Below, piece by piece: positions 24,654 to 39,600 of a stretch of 64,000 nucleotides of DNA. Made by a program: the position numbers and the translations under genes. Source of the DNA: Hymenolepis diminuta (lineage: Eukaryota > Platyhelminthes > Cestoda > Cyclophyllidea > Hymenolepididae); NCBI GenBank assembly GCA_900708905.1, contig CAADRB010000022.1, positions 452,980 to 516,979 of the forward strand, read 5' to 3'. The notes beneath the pieces were generated by a model that had not been told where the DNA came from, did no database searches, and saw only the letters and a program-made list of their open reading frames with translations. The number at the start of each line of letters is the position of its first letter. Positions within the stretch are counted from its first letter, which is position 1.

Positions 24654-27600
24654 CTCACCGATCTGAATTTCTTTGATTTTGTACTCCCTCCCTCCTTCCT
24701 GTTGATCAAGACTGATTAGCGAAGCGAGTTACTCTAATCGTCAGATAATACTCAAATAAGAGCAATTTCTTCTTTTTTCCTTAATCCGAGAAAACCGAAA
24801 TGAACCGCACTAGTGATGCAGCGGTCAACGTATCTTATAGTAAAACTATTGGTATATAACGGTACTAATTTTCTCAAAATAGAGGATCTAGAATGTTACA
24901 TCCCCAAGATGAGTTTCCGAAGTAGCTTCCATTCAACAAGCCTTGAAATCATTACGACAAAAGTAACAAAAGTTGAAGCATGAACTTACTGTTTAGAGTA
25001 GAGAGGGATGAAGATATCTGCTTGAATTGTGGCTTCCATTCTTTGCAGAACTGCCTCAAACAGTCGTTGAGTGGCTTTGCTGTCGGCTGACACAGTGGGC
25101 CAAAGGGTTGCAAAGGATTGGACTACACTCACTAGGCGTTGTGTCTGACTCCAGGAAAGTGGATCCCATGACGCCGATACGATTTCTGCAGAGGAGAAAA
25201 TAGTTAATATTGGACCCGGTACTGCTATAAATTTTCAAACTGCATTACTGTCGATACAGACATATGAAAGTATTGATTTCCCAATGATTACTCACCTGGA
25301 TCATACCTAGTACTCTATGTAACGCCTGCTCCAGTTGTTAATGTGTGTCATTCTCAAAGAATCTCTTAAACTCAATTCCTTTAAATCTTGTCACTAGGGT
25401 GATTGAAGAATAATTCTTCATGAAGATCACCAAACGTCTACATATTCAAGAACGTGCTAAGTTGTTGGCACACTGCAGATTTCGGAAACTAATTTTTCAA
25501 ACACAAAGTTGTGTTGGTTCGTTAAGAAATACAAACTCAGATCAATGCAAAGGCAGCTAATAACTCCCATTCAACATTCAAGGCCAAGATTCAACTATGT
25601 TTATCCGAGCAGTTTAAGAAAATGCAGGGAAATGCTGCTGCATAGATCGAATTTCAAATAAACCCCAGTTATTTCTGTTCTTCTCAATCCCATTATAAAA
25701 ACAGTTTGCTCTTTATTTAACAAGGGGTAATTCTCATTCATCCCTCATTTTATGGTGTGGGCATACTAGTAATAACAACTACAACTGACAATGATATAAA
25801 AGCTTCCTTCTGGAATATATCTGGCTTCGCGTTCCCTATAATATCTAGATAGCATTGTTTAATGGCCATTGAGAATAACTCTTGGACCTATTGACGGATG
25901 CCCGAATGATGATATTCATGTATTTCTTATCTCGTCAAACATGTTCTCCGAAGAAAGTATTAACTATTGCTCATCAATATTAGATTCTCAAACCAAACAT
26001 GAAAGAATCATAAGATTATCATTGAAAACGATAGTCTTTGATGAAAAACTGAAGCTATTTAATATTACGATACATCTGTTCGCATGGTTTTGCATGAATA
26101 AGTGTCTATAACTGATCGGACTAAATGGGAGAAGTTTACGCATTTGAACTGATTACTATGTTGAGAAAAGCAGAGGCTGGTTTGATGGAATGATTGATGT
26201 CTCTAGTATATAGGGCAACCGCACCCAGTAATATAAGAACGAATTGTTAGAGGGTAGTGAAATGTGATATTCGAAGCGCTAACACATCCGCTTTAATAGA
26301 CTCCTCGAACAATAAAATGGGTTCATCGACAATGGCTAAAGTTTAGTTAGAAATCGCGTAAAGAGATTATACGAGCTAAAATTAATTAGATTGGAAACAC
26401 AGTTAAATTTATAGCAAAATGAGATGATCTTGGTACATGTCCTTTATAGATGGAATGCTAAAATCGATTATATTATCTATTATTATTTAATCAATCGCCT
26501 TTTTAAGTAACTATCTTACAAATGCAATCTTACTGAACAAACCAAACAAATTTTTACCCATACTTTTATAATAAATGATCAAAAGTGTTTGGTTTGTGCT
26601 AGCAAATGGTCGGAAAGTTGGAACAAAAGATAAAGAGACGGGGTGAATATAAATAAGATAAATATACAGACGACCGAAATTTGAGGTCGTTTATGTAAAC
26701 AGGTGATATCGCAACGCTATTTGACTAATTAAGAAATATTTTATCCCAAGCTTAATTATAATAAAACCAACATTTGTTATCACCTTACAAGCTCAAATGT
26801 ATTTTAACTACCACGGATTGACATAAGAGACTAAACATGCATCGTCTCAATTCAATTAAGACAAACTGAGAGGGTGTCAATATCAAGAGAGTGATTTGAG
26901 TGTCACTCAGAAATGAAAAATCTTTGGCTAAATTTACAACAAGGTAAATACAAGGTCGATCAAAGTTGAAAGAGACCCAAAGTAAAGAACTGGAATCAAA
27001 AATAGGATCAACGCCACCACGCATTACCTTAAGCTCAGCAATTGGGAATGTAAGTATTAAAACTGATTTGTGAAATGCGGGATTATGAAAATAGAAACTT
27101 GCATCCCCTAACGCAACGCCTATTGCGATTTCTTAAAGACAAAGACTTTATAGGAAAAGAACTGCAACACTTCTATGATTACCCTCTTGAAATATGATAT
27201 CCTTTTCCAGCTTTGAAGGTCATATTCAGAGAAGAACTTTCCCTTCACATCATGAAGCAGTCTTGAATTTGGAATAACTATATGAAAGCACAAATCTGAC
27301 AGCGTAAAAAAGTGGGACTACTGCATTGTCAACTTCTTTATAAGCTTGTATCTGATAAGGTTTTTAAGCCAACGGCACTTATACCAGTAATCATATCATA
27401 ACAGCACCCAATTCAATCATCAGTCAAAATCCACAGGAGTATTTCCCCTACCTCTCTCCAAAATTAAATTCTTAGAGCCACGTGTACTCTGTCCGAATAA
27501 TACACGATTTTTATTAATAAACGAAAGACTATACATTCTGATCAATTTACATAAGATATAATTGATCCAATAACCGAGAAACACTATGAATAGTATGTCA

Positions 27601-30600
27601 TTATTTCTGTTATTCTATACGATTGCACATAATAGAAACGTGGAATGACTTAGAAAATGGATAGAAAAAACTGTGTTTACTAATTGTGCGCAAATTAAAA
27701 TGTATCAAGGATATATAACGATACGTCTTGCTTCATCGAATTGATTCCCAAGAGCCAAATAAATGGATTCCATCTAAAAATCTGGAAAAATTTTATTCTG
27801 ATTCTTCATTCTTTTCCTTTCAAATAAATTTGAATTAGGGAAAAAAACAAACATATTATAAGGGGAAATTAGTCAATTAGACAAATCAGTAACTACACGC
27901 GAATCTAATCAACAGGTGTTCAAAACAATTCCATCCTTATCTACATCAGCCCCATTGTGTTAGGACCTTAAAATCGGGCCTGAATTCAAAACACACTAAG
28001 CATGAAACGTGAAACGGTCATGATCAAATAAATTATCGAAACAATAAACAAATTGATGAGCATCGAGAATTGAATGATTTCGTCACGCACTAGCCACTCA
28101 GCCGATTATACAATAAATCCTAACTGATCTGATGTTAGCTGAATACAGTAGTAATTAATTCTGAGTAATGAGAGGATGTGTTATGAACATTAATTTCCCG
28201 AAAGTAGAATGAGTAGTTACAGTTCACTACTTAGGTAATTTACAATATGATCCTCTACTGTGAATCTGGATCAATTTGATTTAATATGAAGAATTTACAA
28301 AGGAATTTTAACTCCATCTTCGTCCTTATAGAATCGATACAAAGCAAACACCTAACCAGCCTACCTGTTCATTCATCATTACCTCCATAGTAGTTTCTGG
28401 TTATTATCGTTTTGCCTTCTAGATAAGTCGAAAGAGTGGTAGCTTAGAGCGACTATATTCATTGGTTCCCAGAAATCCAAACTACTCCTCCAACAAATGC
28501 ACAGCTTTCACAAGCACGCTTATCAGATGACGGAACGAAATGTCAATATTCTTACTTAGAAAAGTAAATGCTTTTTTTCGAGCTTGAAACATAATTAACT
28601 CTGCTCCACCCTAAAAGCAGTTTTCGCGGGATGTTTGATTTAATAGGCGTTAAGGGGAAAAACGACAGCTATGAATTATACACGAATGAATTCCGTTATT
28701 TTCGTAACCACATATTTTATAACCCACCATAACTATACACACTTATTTATTTAAACTTAAAACGTATAATTAGTTTAAGTTTAGATTTGTGTTTAGTGAA
28801 ATTCAGCTTATCCTTTCTCAACTACCTTGCTTATCCCAAAATTTTGAGAATCCCACGTTAAAGAGTGGGAGTAGATTATCGAATAATAAAATTTGTGACA
28901 TGAGAAATCAACCTAATGAAAAATGCAGTTGTAAGCATTAAAAATCAAATTGAAGTATATTCAACATATAAAACCCCAACATGCGTCGAGATCAATTCGC
29001 CTTATCGTTGTGATTTCAGATCTAGATTTCAATTTTAATCAAAACAAATGCAGAAAGTGCACGGTAATAAAAATGTACTCATGCAAATTTTGTGCGTTCG
29101 AGATATGTAACTTCTTTTCATTAACCTAACTACTAAACGAATCAAATCTTGACCGTAAAGAGTGATATTTTCCTAACGTGCTCGTCTGCAAAATTAAGTC
29201 ACGGATTCAATACCCATCGGTGCATACGCAGTGAGCGGAATGGCCAACTACAATAATTAAAACTGGCTAACAAAGCGACTGGCAGCATTCAAGTTTCTCA
29301 TCAAGGGAGCTCAGTTACGCTACTCCCCAACCCAGGATGAGTGTTTGGAAACGCTCATGAATGAGCTTGGTAATTATTATTAAAGAGCTGATATCCACTG
29401 TAAGTTTCCATCCAGTATCATTCCAAACCCCGTTCTAGCCGAAAGTATTCTCTTCAAATACCTTAAGCCAAGTCAACTTCAGGTGAGCAAAAATCTCTAC
29501 TCTGCATGCCTTAAATCTTCAGCTCACATTTCGTTCCTTCAGTAGATTTACTATCGAAAGGTATTCTGCGCCTATTTTGATAGAAAATTAATTCATTATC
29601 TGTTTGATCAAAGGAAAAAAATTAAAAAAACATGAAAACCAAAATACATACGTTTGAATCTTGATGCGGAGGTAGGAGAGGAGGTAAGACCAAACTTCTC
29701 GAGGTCCGTAAAGCAAGTACTGGGCTAAAGAACGGAATTCCCAACTGTTTATTTTACTATTCTTCATACGAGCTCTAACTGATACCTTTTCGGATAAAGA
29801 AACTAGCTTATAACCTACTATCATTACTATTATGCTCTCTTTGATATGATCTCATCAAATTTATATTCTTTCTTTACTTCAGCTAAATTAACCAAACATC
29901 TTCACATTTTACCTATTTCTCACTTTGATAGTAAAAAAATACCTTTTTCAGTCTCTTGGCATTGCGGAATACGCTCTTTTAAAAACAATTACACATTCCC
30001 CTAGTGGTTATCGAAGGCGGAAGACGGAAGAAGAGCTAGTATCCGGAAAGGTTTCAACGGACCACTATCATTTTCTATGTCAACAATCATAACTTTTCAG
30101 AAAAGATTGTATTTAAAAAAGGAGTTGATGATTTAAATAATTTATGACATTTTCACCTATATCTAGAATTAGCATAAACTGTATTAGTCAGACAAGCAGT
30201 TGCATAGCCTTTAGAACGCTAACTTCAGCTTCTTCCACAGCAGAAGATCCTTTTCATCGAAATCCCTCGGTATGCACCTACTCCGATTCAGAACATGGAT
30301 AATTCGATCCGATTATAAGGATCGTACCTTAGTTAGCAAGTAAGGAGTGTCTGTGAATTTAATTGCGTCGTAAAATATAAACCCAAATGCTTGCACTAAG
30401 AGCTGAAACAACCTGAATTCGGGTTTTAATCCTTTATAAGGCAAAAATTATTCAGATTTCAGTTCATTCCCTAATCCAAGTAAATTCCATCCGCATTTTG
30501 ATAAAACAAATCAAATAACGAATCCAACTTAGTGAAATGAACTAATGCGGAAATAATCTCAAAACCGAGTTAGATTTTATGTGTTCGATAGTCATCTTCA

Positions 30601-33600
30601 CTTAGCTAGTGACTAGAAAGAACAATTTTACCGATCGACGGGATGGATAATAAAATGTCAGTCTCTAAGCAGAGCGACGACGGGATAAATTTTCTCTATC
30701 CAAAACAACCACTTCAAAACGCATTTTCTCGGTTGGTACGAAACAAGCATTGAATATAGAGAATTGGCATGGGTTTGAACACGACACTGATGCGTATTCA
30801 ATGAGTTAAATTATTATTCCAGCTGGAAGATGAAAGGTAGACATTATGAAATTCTATATTCGAAGAATGAGTTGGTGTCACAGGCTGTTGCCAAATAAGA
30901 GAATGCTTTGAACATAAGAAAACACAAGAATCGTAGATAGAACTAACCAGTCAATCTTGGGAGAAGAACCTTCTCAATGACAAGAGGAATGATGGTGAGT
31001 TCGTGTTCTGGGGAGGTGGCTAAATCGAAGAGAATTTTGCGTTGAGTATCAGCCTCCTCAGAAGCATCTTCCTCCAAATCCTCCACTTGCTTAAGATCCG
31101 CAAAGTAATCCAACAAATTCATAAACCAGTCATACTGGTCGAAGAAAGGACAGTTGGCCTAAAGTAGTAGAAAAAATATGTAGCTTATCGGTTCATTTAT
31201 GTCTGTGAATTTACTATCAGCTAAGGAATTGCCCTATTTACCGCACCCTGGAGCATTCATGCGTACTCAGAGTTTATCTGGTTCATATTTAGTGATGTTT
31301 ATGATAATGTATTACCATCTTTTTTCAAAAGTTGCTCATAAACGAAAGTGAAGAAAAAAGAACAGATATTTCGTTAGGTTTGTCGTCGAACAACTTCGTA
31401 TATTTGTTGCTTTAAAAAGAAGCAATGAAGCTACCCACAATTGAGAGATATACACTTTTATTAGAACCAGGTCAATTAGATTCCATAGTTAGACTGACCC
31501 TATCTATATTCATTGTTCTTTCATATGTACCTCGAATGCTTTTAAACTATGATAAATATTCGAGTTAAGTACAGCTCTATAAGAGAAATAAAAGCTAGAA
31601 CAAATAGTACATAAGAAGTCAAATTTAAAGAAGGGTAAGAGAAAAGCAAAAGACGTCGGTCAGAGATTCAATGAAGATATACGGTTAAAAATATAGACAA
31701 ACGTATATGAGTGTTACGTCGATGTTAGATCAAGTAACAAGGTAAATTTAAATGGAGAGACGTCACGGTTGAGATCAAACACAATAATCATGTGAGTGAA
31801 TGTTTTTTAAACTGAATGTTAATGTAAGTCATCTCAGAATTGTGTTCATTGTTGAGGATGCATTGATTCAGATCTGGTTAAAACAAGCTTCAAATCTTAA
31901 CTCGTTTCGAATAGTTTTTCAATAAACGTGAAAACGAAGGTAAAGTCATTAAGTGTAACAAACTTGAACGATTTGAGTTATATTCTTTCCTTTGTTAATA
32001 AAAAACTTAAAAGTGATTTTTGAAATGTATGACATTAAAAAGATTAAAATAATCCTCGGAAGCCTTTCAAAATAAGATCTAAATTAATTTTAACTTCCTC
32101 AAATACTATAAATCAAAGGATGCTAATCACAATTTGAGTTCTAGAGCAACCTTGACATTCTATGCTTTTCTCCTCCAGTAGGTGTCGATTTCCGTGGCTA
32201 AAATTACCGCAAGGAGCCTAAAGAGTCATTGAGATGACGTATTGATCAGACGGGGGAAGAAAGCACAGCTGACAGTTTTGATCTAAGAGAAAAATCTCAA
32301 AGGACTGTTAAGGTAATTTCTCCTTTGAGGATCCGATTGAAATGTCCATTAGGTGCCAAGTAGTAACGGCAAAGTGGCTACTTTGGAAACGCTCAAAGCG
32401 CATCAGATCGCATTTTACAAACTTCCTCAAATAACAACTGGATGTAAGCTTACTTCGAGAGGATTCCACGACAGCATCTGAACGCGGATGAGTGGAGCCA
32501 GAAGCTGTGGAAGGCACATTGGAATGTAGGCCTGCGCGTAACTGGTCACCATTTGATTACGCCATTCGCCGAAATGCTGGAGAATTGAGGAGATGGTGCA
32601 GTATTCTTCCACCACATCGTCAAATAAGTGCTCGGCATCCTTCTTTATATCATCTATAAGAAAGAACAAAACGTTTTTCCCTTACTGTTTTTATAAATAT
32701 ACAAACACACCGTTTCACCATGCAAAGGCATATTTTCGCCCCTTATTCCATGGTAATTTTCTGGCAAACCTGTGTTAGTCAACGAAGGAGACTATTCAAT
32801 TAGGCAGATAAACGCTGACAAGATTTGAAAATGTGGCATTTAAAGTGATAAAATCGATTAACCTATAGTCCCTTAAATAGTTATCTACTTCCTCTCTCTC
32901 TACTTAAACAAATCTATATTTAAGATGAAACAGATAAATGAGTTGTACTGAATGAATACAGCTTGAAGACTTTTGAAATAAGAACTATGCTAGGCTTTCT
33001 TTTTGAGACGAAAGGTTATTACTGTAAGCAATAGTTAATCCATAGGGCCAAAAAAATGATCAATTAATATCTATATAAAAAATGCTATTCAAGCAAGGAG
33101 AAACAAAATTTCAGTAAGACGAATTTGGGAATTTGGTTCTTGAAGAGTAAATACTATTCTAGAGCTTCAGCTGCAGCTTCTTAAATTTAAAACAGAATAT
33201 GTTCTGGAATCTCCCTGTCCTTTGTTTATGAGTACTCCTCTATTCGCTTCCGACTTTTTATACGATTGGACTGGCAATTTAACAGTATTGCGATAGGGGT
33301 TTTAAACACCCCAAATTTTACGGTTAATAACTTAATACCGAGGACATTCAAGTTAGCAGTAGGAAGCGCTACTCGTGTGTCACGAAAAGTTTGTTTAAAT
33401 CGATGGGATCATATTTTTGAAGGCTTTTGTATGAAAATGGCGCAGGATGCCTCCATAAATACGAAATTTTTTGACATTATGTCTCAGGATTCGCACCGAA
33501 TAAATATTTGTAAGTTTTAAGTAGGTGTCTATTACAGAGTAAGACTTAATATTTGCGCATAAGATCGCCGAAGGAGTCTGTGATTAATAATTTACAAGAG

Positions 33601-36600
33601 AAGGGAAGTAGTAGGATATTCAAACTTGATAAAGGTTAATAATCAACTGCATCACATGCTCCTACTTCAAGGCGTTTTGGTGAACTGAGAGAAACTTGTT
33701 TTGGTACATATATGAAAAGTGACTGATAATACCGTTAGGAGAAATATAACTATAACATCCTACAAATTTTACAATGAAAGAAATACAGTATATCCCTAAT
33801 CAATTTCATTTATAACAGCTCTTACTCTGAATAATAAAACAATACACTTAAACGACACTTAAGTCCCGAAAAATTTGCTACGGGCCAAAAATAATGGGTA
33901 CTTAAAAAGAGATAAAACTAACCAAAGTCATCTGATCGCTTCTTAATAACATACTGCTGTTCTTCATCATCAGAACTAATACCCTCGCAGGGTGGAGAAA
34001 CACCGATTTCCAATTCAATTCGCCTCTTATACGTTTCATCTGATTTCAATTTTCGACGTCTCGCACTGAAGCGAAATAATGAAACGATAAATAACGACAA
34101 AAATCAGTTAAACTAGACCCTGAATACAATAAAACTTACCGCCGAGCCTCCCTATCAACTTTTCGACGCTTTCGGGCTTCAAATATCTTCGGATCTACCG
34201 CGACATTAACACAAGCAGGACCTAGGAAAAAATGAAACGAATTAGATATATGCTACTGATTGATAAAAAGTAGAAGAATAGAGAGATCACTTACTAGTAA
34301 CTTCATCAGCTAAATCTCCAACATCTGCTCGCCGTCTGGCCATAAGGGTATCAGTACGTTCGCGGTATATAATATACGTTCGTTTATCAAGATACTCGAT
34401 TTTGGGAATCTAGGAAGAGAAGTAAAAATTGGTAGTTGTGACGATAAATAATATCGCCTACTTATACATAATAAGTAAAGAATACCTTTTCGTTGAAGCA
34501 GTTTATGAGATCTCTAACATATTCGCGCATTTCCATGTAGAATTTTAATGTTTCAGCAAGTTGAGGAAGCTTAGATCTCGCAGAAGATATTGTCACTTCA
34601 CCACTTTTTAAGTCCTCTTTTGCTGCTAGCAATTCAATCTTATTTTCCCGTAGGATCGTGTTCTTTTTATCCAAACTAAAATAAGAGCAAGATGATAGAG
34701 AAATAAATGCATTCAAGAACTCAAAACCGTATATAAATATGTAAGAAAATTTGAGCATAATACCAAGAGATAATTATTCAATACGATTGTCCCAATATCA
34801 TAACAATGGAGTTCAGTGCCAGATTACAGTGTAGGAGTTCGATCAATTTAGGACACAATGTATATGTGCATGCGAAAAAAGGATTCTTCCCCAGGGATAA
34901 CAGAAAACAACAGCCTTTTCCTCATCGGAGAAGCAAGAACTGGGTCAAGAGCGAAATGTAATTATATCACAGTAATTAAAAGCAAGATATAGACCAAGTT
35001 GACTCTCAGATAAGCAATAAAAATTCGTCATATGATAGTTGGGTGATGACGTATAGTTCACTAAAGCTTTTTGAGACGAATGCAGAAATAAATTCTCAAT
35101 TCTAAAACCTGGCTTGAGTTGGTGGAAAGTCGCTCTCATCGGAAACTTACATTCTACTATCCCCCTTGTTGGCGGTTGATCACACACCAGTGGATGTGGA
35201 CCGATGAGTATTTACTTCCTGACCTCTAATTGGCTCAAGAATGTAAAAAATTAATATTTTTAAGCTAAATATTTTCCATTCACTTGAATAGCGAGAAAGT
35301 TCCCTAAACGTCAACTTTAATCACTTGCTACTAAACATTCAACACAGAAACTTAAAATTACTGCAAAAATATGATGGCGAAACACAAACACAAGTTCCCA
35401 AATCAGACATGAACAATACCTAATTAGGAATTATCCAAGTTCCCAGAAACTTTATTGCTATAGTTATTACCTAAAAAGTTAAACAAAATAGAATCCACTT
35501 TGAGTGAGACTTCGTGATTTCTGTTGTTCGAAACGTGCCTTCTAATGCTATCTACTCCTGCTGTAATAGGAGTTAAATGTAAGAACATTATTTAGAGAAC
35601 TATGCCTTCCCCATAAGTTTGGCAGTGTCATGAGCAACAGTAATTATTAATACAAACTTACCGTTCTTGAAGCATAGCTTTGACTGAGGCCAGCGTCACA
35701 TTACCAAAATCGGACGGTCGACGTGATGGTGTTGGCAGGAGACCTCCTTCATTCGTTGACGTGGTCGGGTCAAGAGCCTCCAGTACCGCAGTATTCTATT
35801 AAGAAAAAAATCAGCCGAAAGGTCATTTAGAGATGAAATATGATTTGGCGAAAAATAAGCAGCGATTGAATGGAGTAGGTTATCATTGAAGACCACAGGA
35901 TAGCAATTAAAAAAGTCAAAACTCTTTGTAGACAGAACATGGGGACGGAAAATAACATCCATCTCATGGGATCACTTGAGGATGACTCCAATGGATACTT
36001 TCTGACATATCATGCGTTCAAATAACAATTCCCGTCCTTCTGTTAATCCTCATTTATTTCCCTAATCGGGAAATAGAATACATTTTCATATAGAAAAAAT
36101 GTAAGGCAAAGATGATACAAAGTTTGTATTTCGACCATTTTAAGTTTTTTTTCTTTGTAGCTCATTTAGAACTCTAAGTGTGTCCAAGAGAGGAGAAGGA
36201 ATATGTCCCGACATTATTGGTTACCAATTATAACAGGTTATAACGCTGTATAGGCTGCCTGCAGAGGTCCATTATTTTACCCAGTAAGTAAATGCATTTA
36301 GCCTCTACTCATAAGCGATAGTAAGAAGTATCAATGGAATTTCTCAACAGAAATTATGATTGGTAGATAATTTCACGTATCCTAATACATTTAATTATGT
36401 TATATTAAAATACTCCAGTTGACTTTAATATCAACAAATCTATGGCAAGAAAGAAACTCAAGTTGCAATAAGGTACACTCAAATGAACTCCCAGAATAAA
36501 CAAGTCCACTATGCGTTCGTCTATAAACTACAGTAGACAATTCAGCCATTAATTTCAACCTGATATGAGTAACCACCCTTAATAAATTTGTAAGATAATT

Positions 36601-39600
36601 TCTTTACTACAGACTAACTCAGGTTTTGGGCTAGCTAACTAAAAAAATTAGGTTTATTAAACTACTACTCGCCCTTAAGATTAAATGGGAGATTATATAC
36701 CTTGCTAGAGACAGCCTTTTGAATTTGCTGCCTTTCCCAAGTAGCAGCATCTTCATCTTCAGACTCGCCACCACTGTTACCCCTCACAGTAGCACTCTCC
36801 TCTGCCGCATCAACCAAGGTGCGACGCTCTTGATTCCTCTCCACCTCTGATACGCCTTTATGCATCTCCAGGTCACGACGACGTTGGAGGCCACGGGAGA
36901 TGTCTATACGACGACGGCTGTTGGGGTCACGATACTCTGCGGTGAGAGTGAAAGCGGGCCGGTGGTGCTGGTAGGCATCTGCTGTGGTGAATCCACTTCC
37001 GTCATCCTCCTCGGCGTCATCATCCTCTTCACTGAAATAAGTAGCATGAAAAATTATAACTTAATTTTTATATAGGAGATTGGAATGCGCACATACGGAA
37101 TCATATATCTGTTTAACTGATAGCAGATGATTTTTATCGGTTGTTCATCAATGAACAAAGAACTCGAAATCTGTCAACGCCCACTTGATCCCAGTTTGGA
37201 TTACCCTCGCTTAGCACTGACGCTTCTTCCATTTTCTTACAACTCTTAATTTCTTTTCCCAGTCGTTTTACCTATCCCCTCTCATTTATTTCCAGATATC
37301 AAACGTACACAATGATTCCACTTAATTTTTGGACTGCTTTGGGAAAGGCTGTGGTATCTTTTAGGACTCGCAGTAGGTCATTAGATTTGTAAGGAATAAA
37401 TCGGACTTTTAAAGTAGCCTTACTACTGAAACTAATCAGCACAGCATGAGGCATTAAATACCATGTTAACTGATTGAATTAGTACATAGATTTATGACTT
37501 TATTCTTCAGATAAAACCCAGAGTTAAAAAACAATCACATTTGTTTGAAGAAGTACCACATGGCATCATAACTTCATTTTGAGATGGGAGATCGTATTCA
37601 ACGTGACCTAGCGTAAAAAATGCAATTTCAATTTATTTCTTATAAATAAGTAACAGAATTTTACTTATTTCTTAGTTAACACGACTTAAGGTAAGGGAAA
37701 ACAATTTCACAGTATATCCTGTTGGAGGAAAGTGCTTTACACACGCTTTTTGATACGAAATTTACATCCCGCGATCTTCACTTAACTGCTTCTTATTCAA
37801 TACGATTGGTTTGAAGAATCTTACCCGATGAATATCGATATCTAAGTGCATGCTACATCATTAAACAAATTCGGATTTTACCTGAATGCGACTAATTACT
37901 CAAGTATCTATTTACAACTTTTAAGAGATTAAAATTGTCCGACAAACTTAAAGAAGCATCCTAACCAATCGTTATGATTATTGAAGAGAGGGTTAAAGAC
38001 TGGAATCATGATATTGAATGTTTTCGTTTTACTTAAAATTCTTAAACCGGTAAAGATAGATCAATGTATTCCATATGTACGTCTGTACAAATTAAAAGCC
38101 TTCAAAAACTCAGAGTTCTAAACTATACTAAAAAGAAAAATAAATGAACATATGGCAAAAAAAGAAAGATAGGAAAGAGAGCTGGTGAAGTCGGACTCAT
38201 AAAGATCAACTATGATCATCTGCAAAATCATCACAAAAATAAGTTAGTGATGAAAATTTCGTAAATTAAACAGAGGGAAGAAACAAAGGGAAAAATAGGA
38301 AACTATAAATATTGGCTTATATTCACCATCTGAAGATAGAAGAGTTACGACTTTCCAATCTCAAAAACTCGTGCCACCTTGTGCACAATTGGGACAGCGG
38401 TAATCGCCTGAGAAGTCAGAGGTCACAAGTCGGTGTCCATCAGTGCACACTTTGTGAGTGGAATAGCCAGCCACACTGGCTAAATTTAGCTAATGTAGGA
38501 GCTGGCAAAATTTGAATTTCTCACCAGAGAAGCCTAATTATATCTCCTCCTAACCCAAGATGAGCATTGGAAAATGCTTTGCTAAACAGGCTTGGGAATT
38601 ATTGTTATGATTACTACACGCCAACTTATCCAAACAATCAAATTAAAATTTGCTTGTGGAATAATGTGATTACTATAATGCATAAAAATGTATAGCATTA
38701 ATCTTAACAACACTCTCGGAAAACATTTATTCACTATACACCCTTCAAAATTAAGTAGCACTAATGAATACCCTTAGTAGTGGAAGCGTCAGGACTGCTA
38801 GTCCTTCAATAAATATTGTAATAAAAAATATTGATCAACTCGCACCTTTGGTACGAATTTAGAACCACTATTTTGATCAAATAAACATAACGAAATCTAA
38901 ATCTAAAACGGGCTTAAAATGCAGAAGATTACTTCCATTAAAAAACATTCAAAAGATGGTCTATTTAAAACGAATGATAAAGATGCTTACCGAATCAAAC
39001 GACGACCGTCGTTTCCAGAGACATGAGGAGGTGAACTAGATTCTTCCTCAGCTTCGAGTTGAAATTTAGCTTGTTGGCGCTGTTTACGAACCATGTGGAT
39101 AGTACTAGCATCAGGTATGACACCCTCTGAAAGAGAAAATCAAATAAATATATTAGAGGAGTGGACAAAAATTATACCACTTACGTTTCAACATAGAGGA
39201 GAATTGCTCTGATGAAGCCCTGGTAAGCGGTTTAACCTTAATGATTTCTTCTTCAGCAAGCGCATCCGGAGAGCCCGGTGAATCTTCTAAATTGACTGGG
39301 TACTAGACCGAAAGTTAAATTAAATTAAGGCAAACTAACTGATTGCGTCCGTTCAGGAATCGATGACTTTGAAACAGAAGGCGAGTCAGATCCAGGTGGC
39401 TTCAGTGAACTCTTACCCTCTTTCAACTGTTTCACAACCCTTCGACTATGAGCCGGACGTTTTACCTTAAATGTTTCCAACTCTACAAAATATGATGTTA
39501 TTAATAGTGATCATACCCTCGAGATCATCGCCAAAACTGAGAGTTGCTTTGCTAGTTACAGGTTTTGCAACAACTGGAGGAGGCTGTTTGGAGGATTCTG

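Noticed and set aside
33266..33520. Open frame of 84 codons on the plus strand in a PAXBP1 intron
   Set aside because: There is no recognisable motif, promoter or poly(A) context. It is probably chance or an eroded element.
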